8,557 nucleotides of DNA. Origin: Intrasporangium_A sp039812505. GTDB lineage: Bacteria > Actinomycetota > Actinomycetes > Actinomycetales > Dermatophilaceae. The stretch is from the NCBI RefSeq assembly GCF_039812505.1, contig NZ_JBDIAQ010000147.1, forward strand, positions 1-8,557, read 5' to 3'. This document shows, piece by piece, positions 7,163 to 8,557 of this stretch. Below the pieces are notes generated by a model that did not search any database, had not been told where the DNA came from, and was given only the letters and a program-made list of their open reading frames with translations. Position numbers and translations under genes: made by a program. The stretch's first letter is position 1; each line of letters opens with the position of its first letter.

Positions 7163-8227
7163 ATGCCCCGTCAGTCGCCGTCCCGTCACCCGCTCGGCTG
7201 CATCCTGCCGCCGGACCTGCTCGTGGTGCTCGCCCGCAACGCCGACCCGGACACGCGGGACGCGCTGTTGAGCACCTTCCAGCTCGACACGACCTTCCGC
7301 ACGGGCCGGGCCGAGGTCGCCGCACGCACGATAGCGCCGCGTGAGGCGCTCGCGCCGCGCGCCGGCGCCGGCAACCCGATCCGCCGGATCTACGACCAGA
7401 AGCACTCGACGGCGATGGAGCCGGGGACGCTGGTGCGGGCCGAGGGCGCCGGCCCGGCGTCGGACGTGTCGGTCAACCAGGCGTACGACAACTTCGGTTA
7501 CACCTACCAGCTGTTCTGGGAGGAGTTCCACCGCGACTCGATCGACGGTCAGGGCTTGGCGATCGAGGGGCTGGTCCACTTCGGGACGAGCTACGACAAC
7601 GCCTTCTGGGACGGCGAGGGCCACATGTTCTTCGGCGACGGCGACGGCCAGATGCTGACCGACACCACCAAGGGGATCGACGTCGTCGGGCACGAGCTGA
7701 CCCACGGGGTGACCCAGCACGAGGCCAACCTCACCTACAGCCGTCAGTCCGGGGCGCTGAACGAGTCGGTCTCGGACGTGTTCGGCTCGCTGGTCAAGCA
7801 GTACCACCTGGGGCAGACCGCCGATCAGGCCGACTGGCTCATCGGCGCCGACATCGTCGGGCCGCAGCTGGCGCCGGCGCTGCGCTCGATGAAGGCGCCG
7901 GGGACGGCCAACTCGTACGACAAGCAGCCGGCCACGATGGACGACTACGTGCGTACCACCGCGGACAACGGTGGGGTGCACACCAACTCGGGCATCCCCA
8001 ACCACGCCTTCTACGTGATCGCCACGACGATCGGCGGGAACGCGTGGGAGGCGCCCGGGCAGATCTGGTACGACACGCTGGCCGACTCGCGGCTTCGGCC
8101 CGGCTCGACCTTCGCGCGGTTCGCCGGCCTGACGCTGCGCAACGCCAAGGCCCGCTACGGCTCGTCGAGTACCGAGGCGGCCGCGGTGAAGGCCGGCTGG
8201 GAGGCCGTGAAGGTGCGCGTCCGCTGA
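7163..8227 (+). CDS. Protealysin-like M4 family metalloprotease (neutral zinc peptidase) with short propeptide
   Basis: This thermolysin-fold zinc endopeptidase is 354 residues long. There is no signal peptide: the N terminus is polar and leads into LGCILPPDLLVVLARNADPD (11-30), which resembles the short protealysin propeptide with its PPxLL element. The mature enzyme probably begins between about residues 50 and 75. The catalytic core has VNQAYDNFGYTY (104-115), FGDGDG (157-162), VVGHELTHGVTQHEA (174-188) with zinc ligands H177 and H181 and general base E178, and GALNESVSDVFGS (197-209) with third ligand E201 and D205. R241, and H273 in NGGVHTNSGIPNHAFY, match thermolysin Arg203 and His231. 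ATG 7163 has GGGAG 7 nt upstream; an open 17-codon extension to 7112 looks non-coding. Protealysin-type enzymes are often followed by the emfourin inhibitor gene; none is seen here. Location (cytoplasmic or exported without Sec) is unknown. Confidence 0.93.
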   Translation: MPRQSPSRHPLGCILPPDLLVVLARNADPDTRDALLSTFQLDTTFRTGRAEVAARTIAPREALAPRAGAGNPIRRIYDQKHSTAMEPGTLVRAEGAGPASDVSVNQAYDNFGYTYQLFWEEFHRDSIDGQGLAIEGLVHFGTSYDNAFWDGEGHMFFGDGDGQMLTDTTKGIDVVGHELTHGVTQHEANLTYSRQSGALNESVSDVFGSLVKQYHLGQTADQADWLIGADIVGPQLAPALRSMKAPGTANSYDKQPATMDDYVRTTADNGGVHTNSGIPNHAFYVIATTIGGNAWEAPGQIWYDTLADSRLRPGSTFARFAGLTLRNAKARYGSSSTEAAAVKAGWEAVKVRVR

Positions 8228-8254
8228 CGGCGGTCGCTTCGGAGACAGGGGCTG

Positions 8255-8557
8255 ATGGGCGCCGCTCGCTGGCCGGTGTCGTATGCCGCCGTGCTGGCGG
8301 CGGTGCTGACGCTGAGCGCGTGCTCGAGCGGGGATCCAGAGCCGCCGCAGACGACAGGCTAGACGAGTGTGGTCACGTCCTCGACGCCCACCCGGAGTGC
8401 CACGACGACAAGTGCGACGCCGACGACGAGCGAGGATCCGGTGCTGGCCAAGATCGCCAAGATCGCCCGGGCAGAGACGATGGCGGGGGCGTCGTCCCGG
8501 CTCTCACGTCTCCTTCCTTGGCGGCAACGCCCACGTCTGCTGCTTGGGGGTGAGGCG
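8255..8557 (+). pseudogene. Broken lipoprotein gene with in-frame TAG (possibly DUF6318-like)
   Basis: An ATG at 8255, 27 nt after the protease stop and with AGGGG just upstream, opens a classic lipoprotein leader: MGAARWPVSY, a hydrophobic stretch, then lipobox LSAC (20-23; lipidated Cys23) and SSGDPEPP. The frame stops at TAG (8360-8362) after 35 codons. Beyond the stop the same frame continues without interruption to the window edge. It first gives the Ser/Thr/Pro-rich spacer usual after a lipobox, then SEDPVLAKIAKIARAETMAG with GC-rich third positions. This resembles the start of actinobacterial DUF6318-type lipoproteins as I recall them. After about 8490 third-position bias weakens in this frame and moves to the next one, which suggests one or more indels. 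AAGATCGCC is tandemly duplicated at 8450-8467. A CAG-to-TAG change would explain the stop. The gene is therefore probably decayed; a sequencing error or stop read-through are the alternatives. The rest lies outside the window. Confidence 0.6.

Larger units (their letters stand above)
1503..8289. repeat. Dispersed 9-mer GTATGCCGC / GCGGCATAC, seven copies
   Basis: GTATGCCGC lies on the plus strand at 2652-2660, 3956-3964, 6075-6083 and 8281-8289. Its complement GCGGCATAC lies at 1503-1511, 3996-4004 and 7094-7102. Five copies are in reading frames (transporter, cobQ twice, ureC, lipoprotein remnant) and two are intergenic. In frame they encode Tyr-Ala-Ala with TAT, or Ala-Ala-Tyr with GCA, both rare codon choices here. 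The alternative GTACGCCGC or its complement was not found in the window. The function is unknown. Confidence 0.7.

Noticed and set aside
6890..8005. The ureAB reading frame stays open upstream to 8005 on the minus strand, as if UreAB had a 370-residue N-terminal extension.
   Set aside because: It is antisense to the conserved metalloprotease, and the canonical gamma-subunit N terminus with a good Shine-Dalgarno site begins at 6889.
8044..8553. Plus-strand open frame of 169 codons spanning the protease end and lipoprotein remnant.
   Set aside because: It is a shifted shadow of the protease with Arg/Gly/Asp-rich sequence; the lipoprotein leader lies in another frame.

Overview
The window is very GC-rich (roughly three quarters G+C by eye), with strongly GC-biased third codon positions and long spurious open frames opposite real genes. 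With the gene families present, this points to a high-GC actinomycete. The serine/threonine-rich lipoprotein remnant at the right end hints at Micrococcales (Intrasporangiaceae-like), but that placement is tentative. I see no rRNA, tRNA, CRISPR array, transposase or phage gene.

Left part, minus strand (1-2578): an MHS-type major facilitator transporter, probably started by TTG, followed after 47 nt by an FMN-dependent alpha-hydroxy-acid dehydrogenase/oxidase of the LldD/glycolate-oxidase family. The window edge cuts the last residues of the second gene. The pair looks like an uptake-plus-oxidation unit for a small organic acid such as lactate. Middle part, minus strand (2771-6889): a fused urease gamma-beta subunit (UreAB), urease alpha (UreC, overlapping it by 4 nt), then cobyric acid synthase (CobQ). 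No urease accessory gene (ureD/E/F/G) lies in the window. UreC keeps every nickel ligand but departs from canonical urease in the mobile flap and substrate pocket. Right part, plus strand (7163-8557): a protealysin-like M4 metalloprotease with a short propeptide and no signal peptide, transcribed divergently from ureAB. It is followed by a lipoprotein reading frame broken by an in-frame TAG and probably by later indels.

The most unusual signal is not a gene. The 9-mer GTATGCCGC (or its complement GCGGCATAC) occurs seven times, on both strands, in coding and non-coding DNA, while the C-for-T counterpart GTACGCCGC does not occur. That is far more than base composition predicts. It suggests a genome-wide DNA signal or a methylation/deamination footprint rather than protein-level selection.
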